Of a stretch of 64,000 bases of DNA, positions 16,707-28,943 are shown piece after piece. Position 1 is the stretch's first letter. Each line of letters opens with the position of its first letter. The stretch spans positions 248,001 through 312,000 of the forward strand of contig DATAJS010000032.1 of the NCBI GenBank assembly GCA_036262035.1, read 5' to 3'. The stretch is from Burkholderiales bacterium. GTDB taxonomy: Bacteria > Pseudomonadota > Gammaproteobacteria > Burkholderiales > SG8-41. The notes under the pieces are model-generated. The model did not search any database, had not been told where the DNA came from, and saw only the letters and a list, made by a program, of their open reading frames with translations. Made by a program: the position numbers and the translations under genes.

Positions 16707-17696
16707 ATGCAGTGGAAGCTTGCGCTCGCAGCAGCAGCAGCAGTCGGCAGCACCCTGTCCTGGAGCGGCCTCGCGTCGGCCGCCGGTTACCCGGACAAAC
16801 CCATACGCTGGATCATTCCCTTCCCACCCGGCGGCAGCAACGACGTCCTCGGCCGCTATCTCGGCGAGAAGCTGACCGAGCGATTGCACCAGCAGGTGGT
16901 CATCGACAACCGCGCCGGCGCGAACGGCATCATCGGCACCGAGCTCGCGGCGCAGTCGCCCGCCGACGGCTATACGGTGCTCATGATCTCCACCTCGTTC
17001 GTGATGAACGCGGCGGTGCGCTCGCTGCCTTACAACGTCGAGAAGTCCTTCGATCCGATCGCCACCATCGCGACCGCGCCGAACTGCATCGTGACCTCCT
17101 CCAAATCGAACATCGGCTCGGTGCGCGAGCTCGTCGAGCGCGCGAAAGCGGCGCCGGGCAAGATCAACTACGCATCGACGGGCGTCGGCGGCTTCAACCA
17201 TTTCGGCGGCGAGCTCTTCAAGAGCACCACCGGCGTCAACCTCGTGCACGTGCCCTATCGCGGCGGCGCTCCTGCGATGACCGACGTCATGGCGGGCCAG
17301 GTGCCGATCATGTTCAGCTCGTTGACCCAGGTGCTGCCGAACGTGCGCAGCGGCCGGCTCAAGCTGCTCGCCGTCGGCGCTTCCAAGCGCAGTCCGGTGG
17401 TCCCGGACGTGCCCACGGTCGCCGAGTCGGGCTATCCCGGCTACGAGGTCGCGGTCTGGTGGGGCGTCTCCGCGCCGGCGGGCGTGCCGCGCGGCCCGCG
17501 GGAGGCGCTGCAAAAGGCGTTCGACGACATCCTCGCGGACCCCGCCACCAGGCAGCGCCTCATGGCCGACGCCGCGGAGCCGATGCCGATGAAATCGGCG
17601 GAGATCCGCAGGATGATCCACGCCGAGGTCGAGAAGTGGACCGACGTGGCGCGGCGCGCCTCGATCCACGTCCCGGGCACGCAGGCCGCGCGCTGA
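16707..17696 (+). CDS. Bug-family substrate-binding protein 5
   Basis: 329 residues from ATG 16707 with GAGG at 16697-16700; ATG 16695 is in frame but would sit on that site. The signal peptide contains a run of alanines coded by a GCA repeat (16724-16741) and ends near ASAAGYPDKP. Motifs: WIIPFPPGGSNDVLGRYLG, VIDNRAGANGIIGTE and SPADGYTVLM, then VAVWWGVSAPAGVPRG. A copy of the GTAAGG-16-GGTCTC promoter motif precedes it, which sets it apart from the unmarked Bug operons. It stops 1 bp before the cox operon end on the opposite strand. Confidence 0.93.
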   Translation: MQWKLALAAAAAVGSTLSWSGLASAAGYPDKPIRWIIPFPPGGSNDVLGRYLGEKLTERLHQQVVIDNRAGANGIIGTELAAQSPADGYTVLMISTSFVMNAAVRSLPYNVEKSFDPIATIATAPNCIVTSSKSNIGSVRELVERAKAAPGKINYASTGVGGFNHFGGELFKSTTGVNLVHVPYRGGAPAMTDVMAGQVPIMFSSLTQVLPNVRSGRLKLLAVGASKRSPVVPDVPTVAESGYPGYEVAVWWGVSAPAGVPRGPREALQKAFDDILADPATRQRLMADAAEPMPMKSAEIRRMIHAEVEKWTDVARRASIHVPGTQAAR

Positions 17697-17697
17697 C

Positions 17698-18015
17698 TTA
17701 CGGCGCCCGCGAGCCTGCGCTCGCGGGCGCCTCCCACGGGGCGTCGAAGCGCTCGCGCGTCGCGTAATCGGCGAGGCCGAGCGCGAGCAGCACCGCGAGC
17801 ATGAAGAGCGCGGTCGCCAGGGTGAGGCGCAGCACCGGCTCGCGCGCGCGCAGATGCATGAAAAATAGTGCGACTAGCGCGGCTTTGATCGCGGCGATCG
17901 CGAAGTTCGCCACGCCGTTCCATACCCCCATCGGCACGTAAGCGCTGCCGAACGTGAGCGCCAGCAGCGCGAGCAGCGCGACCCAGACCTGCACGATGCG
18001 CCGGTAGGGCTTCAT
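17698..18015 (-). CDS. ctaF: Cytochrome c oxidase subunit IV (caa3-type, small membrane subunit)
   Basis: 105 residues with three transmembrane segments (about residues 9-28, 33-55 and 63-86) and the conserved FFMHLRARE after helix two, typical of prokaryotic COX4/CyoD-like subunits. It is the last gene of the Alternative Complex III-caa3 operon. The start overlaps the subunit III stop as ATGA. It helps assemble or stabilise the oxidase and carries no redox centre. Confidence 0.85.
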   Translation of the reverse strand: MKPYRRIVQVWVALLALLALTFGSAYVPMGVWNGVANFAIAAIKAALVALFFMHLRAREPVLRLTLATALFMLAVLLALGLADYATRERFDAPWEAPASAGSRAP

Positions 18016-18632
18016 CCCGCGCGCCCCACGAGATACAGCATCGGATACAGGAAGATCCAGATCGCGTCGACGAAGTGCCAGTAGAGCCCGGCGATCTCGA
18101 CGTGTCCGGCATTCGCGCGATCGAAGCGCACCGCGAACCCGATCACGATCGCGATGCCGACGGTAAGGTGCACCGCGTGTACCCCGGTCATCGCGAAATA
18201 GAGGTAGTAGAAGATCTCCGCGCCGCGCGCATGCGCCGCGTCGAACGCGAACGACGCACCGGGGACGAGGTGCTCGCGCCACTCGGCGTGATACTCGAAT
18301 CCTTTCAGCGCGAGGAAGGCGCAGCCGAGGAGCGCGGTCGCCGCGAGCAAGCCGCGCGCCGCGCGCGCACCCGCCCGCCGCGCTTCGGCCGCCATCGCCA
18401 TGGTGAAGCTGCTCGTCAGCAGCACCGCCGTGTTGAGCGTGCCGATCGTCACGTCGGTGTGGCGGCTCGCCGCGGCGAACGCGTCGCCCAGATGCATCCG
18501 CCCGTAGACGTAGCCCATGAAGAGCGGCCCGAAGAAGAGCACTTCGGTGGCGAGGAAGATCCACAAGCCGAAGCGCGCGGCGTCGGCCTCGGCCGCGCGG
18601 CTGCGGAACTGGCCGGCGATGCCCGCGCTCAA
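18012..18632 (-). CDS. ctaE: Cytochrome c oxidase subunit III (caa3-type)
   Basis: 206 residues from TTG 18632, whose bases overlap the stop of subunit I (TTGA). Five transmembrane segments, the short caa3 form. Signatures: [37 protein letters not shown], and the C-terminal [12 protein letters not shown], then [21 protein letters not shown], with the Glu and His residues of COX III. It is an inner-membrane subunit of the terminal oxidase, needed for stability during turnover. Confidence 0.92.
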   Translation of the reverse strand: MSAGIAGQFRSRAAEADAARFGLWIFLATEVLFFGPLFMGYVYGRMHLGDAFAAASRHTDVTIGTLNTAVLLTSSFTMAMAAEARRAGARAARGLLAATALLGCAFLALKGFEYHAEWREHLVPGASFAFDAAHARGAEIFYYLYFAMTGVHAVHLTVGIAIVIGFAVRFDRANAGHVEIAGLYWHFVDAIWIFLYPMLYLVGRAG

Positions 18633-20209
18633 GTGCGTGCTCCTTCGTACTCGTACGGCCCCGCCTCCACCACCGGCGTGTCCTCGAAGTTGTGCTTGGG
18701 CGGCGGCGACGGCGTCTGCCACTCGAGCCCGGTCGCGCGCCACGGGTTGTCCCCCGCGGCCGCGCCCCTGAGGAGCGACCACGTCAGATACACGAGCGGC
18801 AGCAGGTAACCGATCGCCAGCACCGCGGCGCCGCACGACGAGAACACGTTGAGCAGCGTGAACTCCGCCGGATACGCGTGGTAGCGCCGCGGCATGCCCT
18901 GATAACCGAGCAGGTACTGCGGGAAGAACGTCAGGTTGAAGCCGACGAAGACGAGCACCGCGGACACGCGCGCCCACATCTCCGGGTACAGGCGGCCGGT
19001 CGCCTTGGGCCACCAGAAGTGGATGCCGCCGAGATACGCCATCACGCTGCCGCCGACCATGATGTAGTGGAAGTGCGCGATGACGAAATAGGTGTCGGTG
19101 AGATGCACGTCGAGCGCGAGCGAGGCGAGGTAGAGCCCGGTGATGCCGCCGATCGTGAACAGCCCGACGAAGCCCCACGCGTAGAGCATCGGCGCGGACA
19201 GCGTGATGCGGCCCTTGTAGAGCGTCGCGGTCCAGTTGAAGACCTTCACCGCGGACGGGATCGCGACGAGGAACGACAGCAGCGAGAACACGATGCTCGC
19301 GTAGGCCGACTGGCCCGACACGAACATGTGATGGCCCCACACCAGGAAGCCGAGCGCCGCGATGGCGATGATCGCGTAGGCCATGAAGCGATAGCTGAAG
19401 ATGCGTTTGCGGGCGAAGCACGGGATGATCTCGCTCGCCACGCCCATCGCGGGCAGCAGCATGATGTACACCGCCGGGTGCGAATAGAACCAGAAGAGGT
19501 GCTGGAACAACAGCGGATCGCCGCCCAGCGCCGGGTCGAAGATGCCCACGCCGAGCACGCGCTCGATCGCGACCAGGGTCAGCGTCATGCCGAGCACCGG
19601 CGTGGCGAGCACGAGGATGATGCTCGTCGCGTAGATCGCCCACACGAAGAGCGGCAGCCGGAACCACGTCATCCCCGGCGCGCGCAGCGTGTGCACCGTC
19701 ACGATGAAGTTGAGCCCGCTCATGATCGAGGACACGCCGAGGACGAATACGCCGGCGAGCGTCAGCACCACGTGCGAGTCCGAGAACATCGTCGAGAACG
19801 GCGTGTAGAACGTCCAGCCGGTGTCGACGCCGCCCGAGATCAGCGCGCCGAGCACCAGGATGCCGCCCGCCATGTACACGTACCAGCTCGCGAGGTTGAG
19901 CCGCGGAAAAGCGAGGTCGCGCGCGCCGATCATCATCGGCACGAGAAAGTTGCCGAGCACGTTGGGGATCGACGGGATGAGGAACAGCCACACCATGATC
20001 ACGCCGTGCGCGGTGAAGAGCCGGTTGTAGGTGTCGTCGCTGACCAGGTCGCCCGCCGGCGTCGCGAGCTCGAGCCGCATGAACGCCGCGGCCGCGCCGC
20101 CGATGAAGAAGAACGCGGTGATCGAGATCGCGAAGAGCAGCGCGATGCGCTTGTGATCGTGCGTGGAGAGCCACGAGCGCAGCGTGTAGCCTTCGCCCAG
20201 ATAGGTCAT
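18629..20209 (-). CDS. ctaD: Cytochrome c oxidase subunit I (caa3-type, catalytic)
   Basis: 526 residues from ATG 20209. It reduces oxygen to water at the haem a3-CuB centre and pumps protons. Visible ligands: HDHKRIA at the start, the low-spin haem His in [11 protein letters not shown], CuB His and cross-linked Tyr in [15 protein letters not shown], the CuB His pair in WGHHMFVSG, and the a3/a histidines in [12 protein letters not shown]. About 12 transmembrane segments. Overlaps both neighbours by 3-4 bases, so stoichiometric expression is likely. The HPAVYI motif rather than HPEVYI means it lacks the Glu at that position, which is common in caa3/B-related branches. Confidence 0.95.
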   Translation of the reverse strand: MTYLGEGYTLRSWLSTHDHKRIALLFAISITAFFFIGGAAAAFMRLELATPAGDLVSDDTYNRLFTAHGVIMVWLFLIPSIPNVLGNFLVPMMIGARDLAFPRLNLASWYVYMAGGILVLGALISGGVDTGWTFYTPFSTMFSDSHVVLTLAGVFVLGVSSIMSGLNFIVTVHTLRAPGMTWFRLPLFVWAIYATSIILVLATPVLGMTLTLVAIERVLGVGIFDPALGGDPLLFQHLFWFYSHPAVYIMLLPAMGVASEIIPCFARKRIFSYRFMAYAIIAIAALGFLVWGHHMFVSGQSAYASIVFSLLSFLVAIPSAVKVFNWTATLYKGRITLSAPMLYAWGFVGLFTIGGITGLYLASLALDVHLTDTYFVIAHFHYIMVGGSVMAYLGGIHFWWPKATGRLYPEMWARVSAVLVFVGFNLTFFPQYLLGYQGMPRRYHAYPAEFTLLNVFSSCGAAVLAIGYLLPLVYLTWSLLRGAAAGDNPWRATGLEWQTPSPPPKHNFEDTPVVEAGPYEYEGART

Positions 20210-21138
20210 TCGCGCCTCGTCGAGCGGATGTAATGGACGATCGCCTGGATGTCCTCTTCGCCGATCTGGCCGGCGAACGAGGGCATGATCGGCTCGAAGC
20301 CTGCGACGACGTCTTTCTTCGGCAGCAGGATCGAATCGCGCAGGTACGCTTCGTCGGCGACGAGCGAGCGGCCGTCGGCGAGATGCACGGTGCGGCCGAA
20401 CAGCCCGGCGAGCTCGGGCGCGTGCACCGCCGAGCGCGTGCTGTGGCAGCCGCTGCAGCCGTACTGGCGGAAGAGCTCGAAACCGCGCTGCGCAAGCCCC
20501 GGCTCGTGCGGGCCCGCTTCGAGCCAGCGCGCGAACGCCGCCGGCTCCATCACCACGATGCGCCCGCGCATCGCGGCGTGCTGCGTACCGCAGTACTCGG
20601 CGCACAGCAGGTGGTATTCGCCGGCGCGCGTCGCCCTGAACCAGATGCTCGTGTACCGCCCCGGCACCACGTCCTGCTTCAACCGCAGCGCGGGCACGTA
20701 GAAGCTGTGGATCGCATCCTGCGAAGTCATGACGACGCGCACCGCCTGCCCCACCGGCACGTGCAGCTCATCGATCTCGCGCCGCCCGTTCGCGTGCTGG
20801 AGCTTCCACATCCACTGCTTGGCTACGACGTAGACCGGCATCGCATCGGCCGGTGCGCGGTACAGGTCGCGATAGTCGTACGCCGCCCACGCGAAGAACG
20901 ACAGAAAGCTCACCAGGAGCGCGGCGAGCCACGCCAGCTCGAGCGGCAGGTTCTGTGCGGGCGGCGCGCTGCGGTCGACCGTGGACGACGCGCGATAGCG
21001 GATCGCGAACACGACGACGACGGCGAAGATCGCCGCGGCGACCGCCGCGGTGATCGCGAGCAGCGAGAAGAACAGCACGTCGGTGCGATGCGCGGCATCG
21101 GACACGCCCGGCGTCAGCCATTGGAACACCGCGTCCAT
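20206..21138 (-). CDS. ctaC: Cytochrome c oxidase subunit II with fused cytochrome c domain (caa3)
   Basis: 310 residues from ATG 21138. Two N-terminal transmembrane helices (about 24-48 and 68-88) are followed by the CuA cupredoxin domain with [18 protein letters not shown] and the CuA loop [12 protein letters not shown]. After about residue 220 comes a class I cytochrome c domain with CSGCHST and the distal Met in [16 protein letters not shown]. This fusion defines a caa3 oxidase: electrons enter at the haem c, pass to CuA and then subunit I. Upstream, the SCO protein probably loads CuA. Confidence 0.95.
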   Translation of the reverse strand: MDAVFQWLTPGVSDAAHRTDVLFFSLLAITAAVAAAIFAVVVVFAIRYRASSTVDRSAPPAQNLPLELAWLAALLVSFLSFFAWAAYDYRDLYRAPADAMPVYVVAKQWMWKLQHANGRREIDELHVPVGQAVRVVMTSQDAIHSFYVPALRLKQDVVPGRYTSIWFRATRAGEYHLLCAEYCGTQHAAMRGRIVVMEPAAFARWLEAGPHEPGLAQRGFELFRQYGCSGCHSTRSAVHAPELAGLFGRTVHLADGRSLVADEAYLRDSILLPKKDVVAGFEPIMPSFAGQIGEEDIQAIVHYIRSTRRE

Positions 21139-21140
21139 CG

Positions 21141-22145
21141 CTACGGCCTGCTCCGGCGGCGCCAGATCCAGACGCCGAGCGCGACGGCGGTCAGCACGGC
21201 GAGCGCCCGCACCCACGCCATCACCCGCACGCTATAGCGACCGGTGACCGGGTCGTAGTGCGCGCAGCGCAGGTAGATGCGCTCGGCGAGCGTGCCGATG
21301 CGTCCCTGCGCCGCGTCGACGAGCGCGAGCCGCAGGTCGCGCGGCTCGACCGCCACGCCGGGCACGTAGCGCGCGATGCGGCCGTCGGCGCCCGCGACGA
21401 TCACCGCGAGCGGATGCCTGAAATCGTCGCGATCCGGGTCATAGCGATAGCTCACGCCGGACGCGCGCGTCAGCCGTTCGATCGACGGGGCGCGCGCGGT
21501 GAGCAGCGCCAGCGGCACCGAGCCGTGCGCGGTGCGGTACGACGCCGCCTTGCGCGCGGCGTCGGCGCTGGTTTCGCGCGGGTCGATGCTCACGCCGACG
21601 ACGCGATACCCATCGGACGGCAGGCTGGATGCGCTCGCCGCCACGAGGACGCTCTCCATCATCGTGGTGCACAGCGTCCGGCAGTCGTACCAGCCGAAGA
21701 CCAGCGCGACCGGCACACGGCCGAAGTAGCGCGACAGCGGCGCCTCACGGCCTTGCTCGTCGACCACCGCGACGTCGAGCGGCAGCGGCTCGCCGAGGCG
21801 CTCTTTGATGTCCGGGGCCGCCGCTGCGGTCTTCGCCTCCCCCGCCATGATCTTCATCGCGTCGTCGATCGGGATTCGCGCGACTCCTTGCTCCCGGTCG
21901 ATCCAGTCGTAACGCCGCAGCAGCGCGTCCTTCTCGGCGAAGTAACGCTCGCGTTCCACGCCGGGGGCGCTCTCCAGCACCGGCCCCGCAATGCGCATAC
22001 CGACCGCCGTGTTCGCGCCGGCCTGCGGCACGTTCCACCACCGCGTGACGCCGAAGGCGGCAGCGGCGACCAGCGCCACCATCGCCGCGAAGGCGGCGAT
22101 GATCAGCGCGACCGCGCGCGCGTTCACGCCGTGCTGGTGCTTCAT
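21141..22145 (-). CDS. SCO1/SenC-type copper chaperone, membrane-anchored at both ends
   Basis: 334 residues from ATG 22145. Transmembrane helix at 12-34, a ~85-residue periplasmic insert (FAEKDALLRRYDWIDREQ...), then the thioredoxin-like SCO domain with copper ligands in WYDCRTLCTTM (CxxxC) and the His in DDFRHPLAVIV, and a second transmembrane helix near residues 305-325. SCO proteins deliver copper to CuA. The N-terminal insert with the sequence pattern of cox assembly (RIPIDDAMKIMAG) is usual in SCO genes fused to the ACIII operon. It lies 2 bp upstream of ctaC. Confidence 0.9.
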   Translation of the reverse strand: MKHQHGVNARAVALIIAAFAAMVALVAAAAFGVTRWWNVPQAGANTAVGMRIAGPVLESAPGVERERYFAEKDALLRRYDWIDREQGVARIPIDDAMKIMAGEAKTAAAAPDIKERLGEPLPLDVAVVDEQGREAPLSRYFGRVPVALVFGWYDCRTLCTTMMESVLVAASASSLPSDGYRVVGVSIDPRETSADAARKAASYRTAHGSVPLALLTARAPSIERLTRASGVSYRYDPDRDDFRHPLAVIVAGADGRIARYVPGVAVEPRDLRLALVDAAQGRIGTLAERIYLRCAHYDPVTGRYSVRVMAWVRALAVLTAVALGVWIWRRRSRP

Positions 22146-23011
22146 GCCGCCACCGACGGGAAGACCAGCCAGCACACGTCGACGAGGTGCAGCGCGAGCA
22201 GCGACCACGCGAGCCCGCGCAGCACGCGCGGCGCTTCCTTCGCGTCGCGCGAGAGCAGCACCAGCAGCGGCACGAAGAAATGGCCGGCGATCAGAGCGAC
22301 CGCGACCGCCGCCCAGCCGGTCTGGACGCGCGGCACGTACCACGCGATCTCGTGCGGCAGGTTGCCGGCCCAGATCACGAGATACTGGGTGAACGCGAGA
22401 TACGCCCACGTCAGCACGTAGACGAGCACCAGATTGCCGAGATCGCCAAAGACCAGCCTCGGCCCGCGCGCCGCGGCGAGCACGATCGCCGCGGAGAGTC
22501 CCGCGAGCCCCTGTCCCACGAGCACCAGCAGCCCGAACGCGGTCGAGTACCAGAGCGGCATCAGCGACATGACCCAGTCGATCGCGGCGAGCGTGCCGGT
22601 GACCGCGTAGACGAGCAGCGCCGCCGCCGAGAAGCGCTGCGAGCGCATATAGGCCTGCCGCGTGGTCAGCCATCCCAGCACCACCCACAGCGCGAGGTAG
22701 ACGACGCTGCGCGCGATGAAGAAACCGGGCTGCAGCCACACGCTCTTGAATCCCGGCCGCGCGACCTCCCCGCTCCAGCGCGCGTGCTCGGCGGGATCGG
22801 CCCACGGATAGAGCGCCGGCAGCGCAATCAGCACCGGGATGAACAGCAAGGCGAGCCACGGCAACGCCCGCGCGAGGCGCAGCAGCGGCTCGCGGATCGG
22901 TTCTCCCCACGCCCCGCCGGTCAGGTTGTGCACCCACAGGTTCGCGAGCGCGCCGAGCGAGAGCCCCATGCAGAACCACCACAGCGCGAGATACGCCGGC
23001 AGGAGCTTCAT
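22142..23011 (-). CDS. actF: Alternative Complex III integral membrane subunit ActF
   Basis: 289 residues, about eight to nine predicted helices and few charged loops. It is a ~quinol-oxidising-complex membrane subunit, homologous to the ActC family but shortened. Recognisable stretches: PALYPWADPAEHARWSGEVA, LAAIDWVMSLMPLWYSTAFG and YLVIWAGNLPHEIAWY. Position after actE and before sco matches the standard actABCDEF order. Starts and stops overlap by four bases on both sides. Confidence 0.9.
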   Translation of the reverse strand: MKLLPAYLALWWFCMGLSLGALANLWVHNLTGGAWGEPIREPLLRLARALPWLALLFIPVLIALPALYPWADPAEHARWSGEVARPGFKSVWLQPGFFIARSVVYLALWVVLGWLTTRQAYMRSQRFSAAALLVYAVTGTLAAIDWVMSLMPLWYSTAFGLLVLVGQGLAGLSAAIVLAAARGPRLVFGDLGNLVLVYVLTWAYLAFTQYLVIWAGNLPHEIAWYVPRVQTGWAAVAVALIAGHFFVPLLVLLSRDAKEAPRVLRGLAWSLLALHLVDVCWLVFPSVAA

Positions 23012-23586
23012 CGCTGGACGCCCCTGTCGAGCCGCGCGCGCATCGCCGGCGGCAGCGCGTCGGCGCGGGCGTTCTGCGAAAGCTGGAGCGCGCGGATGTA
23101 CGCGACGATGGCCCAGCGGTCGGATGCCGAGACGCGGTCGGCATACGAGTACATGACGCCGTAGCCGTGAGTCATCACGTCGAAGAAATGGCGGTCCGGC
23201 GCTGCACGCAGCCGCGCGATGTGGTACGACGGCGGATGCGGAAAGCCGCGCCGTGCCACGAGCCCGTCGCCGTCGCCCACCGGGCTATGACAGGGTGCGC
23301 AATAGATCGCGTAGCGCTCGCGCCCCCGCGCGAGCAGCGCCGCGGTGATCGGATAAGGCATCGTCTGCGCGCTCGCCGCGCGCTCTTCGTCGACCGTGTC
23401 CTCGGTGCGCGCGCCGCTCGAAGCGACCGCGAGGTCGCCCGCAGCGCGCGGCACGCTCCCCGCAGGCGGCAGATGTGACGCGCCCGGCGCCAGGGGCTTG
23501 TAGCGCGGCTGGTCGTACATGTCGTGCATCGCGCGTTCGCAGCCGCCGAGCGCGCACAGCGCGAGGATCAGGCAGGCACGTCGCAT
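23008..23586 (-). CDS. actE: Alternative Complex III monohaem cytochrome c lipoprotein ActE
   Basis: 192 residues. Lipoprotein signal with lipobox LCALGGC (Cys16). MYDQPRYKPL follows, a segment shared by ActE proteins. One haem motif, CAPCHSPVGDGDG (about residue 102), and the distal Met in VMTHGYGVMYSYADRVS. It takes electrons from ActA/ActB and passes them toward the oxidase. Overlaps actD by 19 bases and actF by 4. Confidence 0.92.
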   Translation of the reverse strand: MRRACLILALCALGGCERAMHDMYDQPRYKPLAPGASHLPPAGSVPRAAGDLAVASSGARTEDTVDEERAASAQTMPYPITAALLARGRERYAIYCAPCHSPVGDGDGLVARRGFPHPPSYHIARLRAAPDRHFFDVMTHGYGVMYSYADRVSASDRWAIVAYIRALQLSQNARADALPPAMRARLDRGVQR

Positions 23587-24104
23587 AGGCACAAGGGATC
23601 GAGCGTAGCGATGAAGGCGCGCGCGCGCTCCGCGTCGAAGCGCGGGCCGCGCGCCCGCACGCACAGGAAGAAGCGGTTGCGCGTCGCGAGGTCGAACTCG
23701 GGCACCGCGAACAGCGGATGCGTGAGGCGCGGCAGGCCGTTCATGATCAGCATCGCGGCGACCGCCGCGAGCGCCGCGCCGAGGATGGTGATCTCGAACG
23801 TCGCGGGGATGTACGACGGCCAGCTGTGCAGCGGCCGCCCGCCGATGTTCACCGGGTAGTCGATGACCGCCGAATACCATTGCAGGAAATACGTGCCCGC
23901 GCCCCCCGCGATGCCGCCCACCAGCGCCGCGAGCGGCACGCGGTTCGGCGGGATCGCGAGTGCCTGGTCCAGCCCTTCGACCGGGAACGGCGTGTACGCT
24001 TCGACGTCGCGATAGCCCGCCGCTTTCGCGGCGCGCGCCGCTTCCAGCAGCGCATCGGCGGTGCGGAACTCGGCGAGCACGCCGTAGAGGGCGTCAGGCT
24101 TCAC
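23568..24104 (-). CDS. actD: Alternative Complex III subunit ActD (DUF3341)
   Basis: 178 residues with two transmembrane helices (about 57-78 and 100-122) and cytoplasmic ends. The DUF3341 pattern is clear: [38 protein letters not shown] and [22 protein letters not shown] structural subunit of the quinol:electron acceptor oxidoreductase; no cofactor. Overlaps actC by 11 bases. Confidence 0.93.
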   Translation of the reverse strand: MKPDALYGVLAEFRTADALLEAARAAKAAGYRDVEAYTPFPVEGLDQALAIPPNRVPLAALVGGIAGGAGTYFLQWYSAVIDYPVNIGGRPLHSWPSYIPATFEITILGAALAAVAAMLIMNGLPRLTHPLFAVPEFDLATRNRFFLCVRARGPRFDAERARAFIATLDPLCLCDVPA

Positions 24105-25472
24105 TCGCCACCTCTTCGGGCTTGTCGGCGCTCTCCTTCACCAATGCCTTCATTTCCGCGATCGAGATCGCGGGCAGCCATCGGATGAAGAGCAGGAACA
24201 GGAAAGCGAAGAACGCGATCGAGCCGAGCAGGTGCACCCAGTCCCACGCGGTCGGATAGAACATGCCCCACGCCGACGGCAGGAAATCGCGATGCATGCT
24301 CTGCACCACGATGAGGAAGCGCTCGGACCACATGCCGACGTTCACCAGCAGCGCGATCGCGAAGAGCGCCGCGGCGCTGCGCCGCACCGCGCGCCACCAC
24401 AGCAGCATCGGCAGCGCCGAGTTGAGCGCGAGCATCATCCAGAACACCGGCGCGTACGCGCCGGTCCAGCGGTCGGTGAGCACGTAGATCTCCTGCTCGC
24501 CGCCGCTGTAGAACGCCATGAAGGCTTCGACCGCATAGCTGTAGGTGATGATGAGGCTCGTCACCAGCATGAGCTTCGCGGCGTGATCGAGGTGCACCTC
24601 GGTGATGAAGTCGTGCAGGCGGAAGTAGCGCCGCAGCGGGATCGCGAGTGTCAGCACCATCGCGAAGCCCGACAGCAGCGCGCCCGCGACAAAGTACGGC
24701 GGAAAGATCGTCGAGTGATAGCCCGGCACGATGCCGATCGCGAAATCGAGCGACACCACGCTGTGCACCGAGATCACCAGCGGCGTCGCCAGCCCCGCGA
24801 GCAGCAGGTACGCGGTCTCGTAGCGCGCCCAGTGGCGGGCCTCGCCGCGCCAGCCGAGCGCGAGCAGCCCGTAGGCGATCTGCTTGCCGCGCGTCGCGGC
24901 GCGGTCGCGCAGCGTCGCGAGGTCCGGGATGAGGCCCACGTACCAGAACACCAGCGAGACGGTGAGGTACGTGCCGATCGCGAAAAGATCCCACACCAGG
25001 GGGCTGCGCCACTGCGGCCACACGTCCATCACGTCCGGATACGGCACGATCCAGTAGAAGAACCACGGGCGCCCCAGGTGCAGGATCGGGAACAGCCCGG
25101 CGATGCCCGCGGCGAACAGCGTCATCGCTTCGGCGAAGCGGTTGATCGAGGTGCGCCACTTCTGGCGCAGCAGCAGCAGGAACGCCGAGATGAACGTGCC
25201 CGCATGCCCGATCCCGATCCACCACACGAAGTTGCCGATCGCGTATCCCCACGCGACCGGGATGTCGACGCCCCAGATGCCGACGCCGGTCACGAAGAGG
25301 TAACCGATCGCGGCGAAGAACACGAGCGTGCCCGCGAAGGTCAGCGCGAACGCCGACCACCAGCGCCACGTCCAGAAGCCCGCGAGCACCGCGTCGGCGA
25401 TCTTGTCCTGCACGCTCGTATAACCCCAGCCGGCGCGCAGCACGCCGACGTCGCGCGAGACCGGTTGCGCGC

Positions 25473-25476
<4 letters not shown>
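24094..25476 (-). CDS. actC: Alternative Complex III quinol-site membrane subunit ActC (NrfD/PsrC family)
   Basis: 460 residues, about ten transmembrane segments. The conserved [18 protein letters not shown] and [18 protein letters not shown] and later [20 protein letters not shown] are typical of ActC, where a quinol is oxidised near the periplasmic face. The His of GHAGTF and Asp of SLDFAIG lie in the proposed quinone site. It sits directly after actB, as in other ACIII operons. Confidence 0.94.
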
Positions 25477-28213
<2,737 letters not shown>

Positions 28214-28226
<13 letters not shown>

Positions 28227-28762
28227 GTCGAGCAGTCGGTGAGGCGCGCGATGTTCTGCTTGCGATGGCACTCCAGGCACCATTGCATGGTGAGCGGCGC
28301 GACCCGCCGCACCACCGGCATCTCCTCGACATGGCCGTGGCATTGCGCGCATGCGATGCCGCGGGTGACGTGGATGCCGTGATCGAAGTACACGAAGTCC
28401 GGCAGGTCGTGCACGCGCCGCCACGCGATCGGCGTCGCGGTCGCGGCGCTCTCGTGCAGCGCATTGAGCACCGGCGCGTCGGTGTAGAGCTGCGAGTGAC
28501 ACGTGAGGCACACCTCGGTCGCCGGCAGCCCCGCGAACGCCGCGCGATCGACCGACGCGTGGCAATAGCGACAGTCGATGCCGTCGTCACCGGCGTGATG
28601 CTTGTGGCTGAAAGGGATCGGCTGCCGCGGCGCCGCGGGCGCGCCGAACGCGCCGGAGAGACCCCAGCGAAACACGAACGCGGCGGCCGCTGCGATCAGC
28701 ACGAGCGCGATCAGGCACAGCTTGACGAGCAGCGTGGCGGTCGGGCTGAAGACCTGCGGCAT
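28214..28762 (-). CDS. actA: Alternative Complex III pentahaem cytochrome c ActA
   Basis: 182 residues from ATG 28762, which gives MPQVFSPTATLL like other ActA proteins; an in-frame GTG at 28801 would add 13 residues. One N-terminal transmembrane anchor (about 13-34), then five CxxCH haem motifs: CRYCH, CLTCH, CAQCH, CLECH and CSTCH. It passes electrons within the complex from ActB. It is the first gene of the operon, so the promoter must lie in 28763-28943, which also carries the start region of the divergent Bug gene. Confidence 0.93.
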
Positions 28763-28885
28763 CGGTTCAGGGGCTCGCTGGGCGATGTTCGCCGCCTGCA
28801 CTTCACGGATTTTTCACGGCGAAGTGCGGATGACGGAGGCCGCGCTTGTTGCAACCCTCATTCCCGTGGGCTCCGTCATGCGCGC

Positions 28886-28913
28886 GTAAGGATCGACTGC
28901 ACCGGTCGGTCTC
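28886..28913 (+). promoter_or_regulatory. ECF-sigma-like promoter, copy 2 (upstream of Bug 6)
   Basis: GTAAGG at 28886-28891, 16 bases, GGTCTC at 28908-28913. The base after GTAAG and the whole -10-like box are identical to copy 1. About 30 bases separate it from the Bug start. A 7-bp inverted repeat (GCACTTC...GAAGTGC, 28798-28827) lies between it and actA. Confidence 0.65.
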
Positions 28914-28943
28914 TATCGATGCAGAAGAACGAGGAGGATGCCG

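Noticed and set aside
16724-16741. GCA trinucleotide repeat in Bug 5
   Set aside because: It simply codes the alanine-rich signal peptide and is not long enough to call a functional microsatellite.
28798-28827. 7-bp inverted repeat GCACTTC/GAAGTGC between actA and Bug 6
   Set aside because: Short with a 16-base loop; could be an operator for either gene but chance is equally likely.
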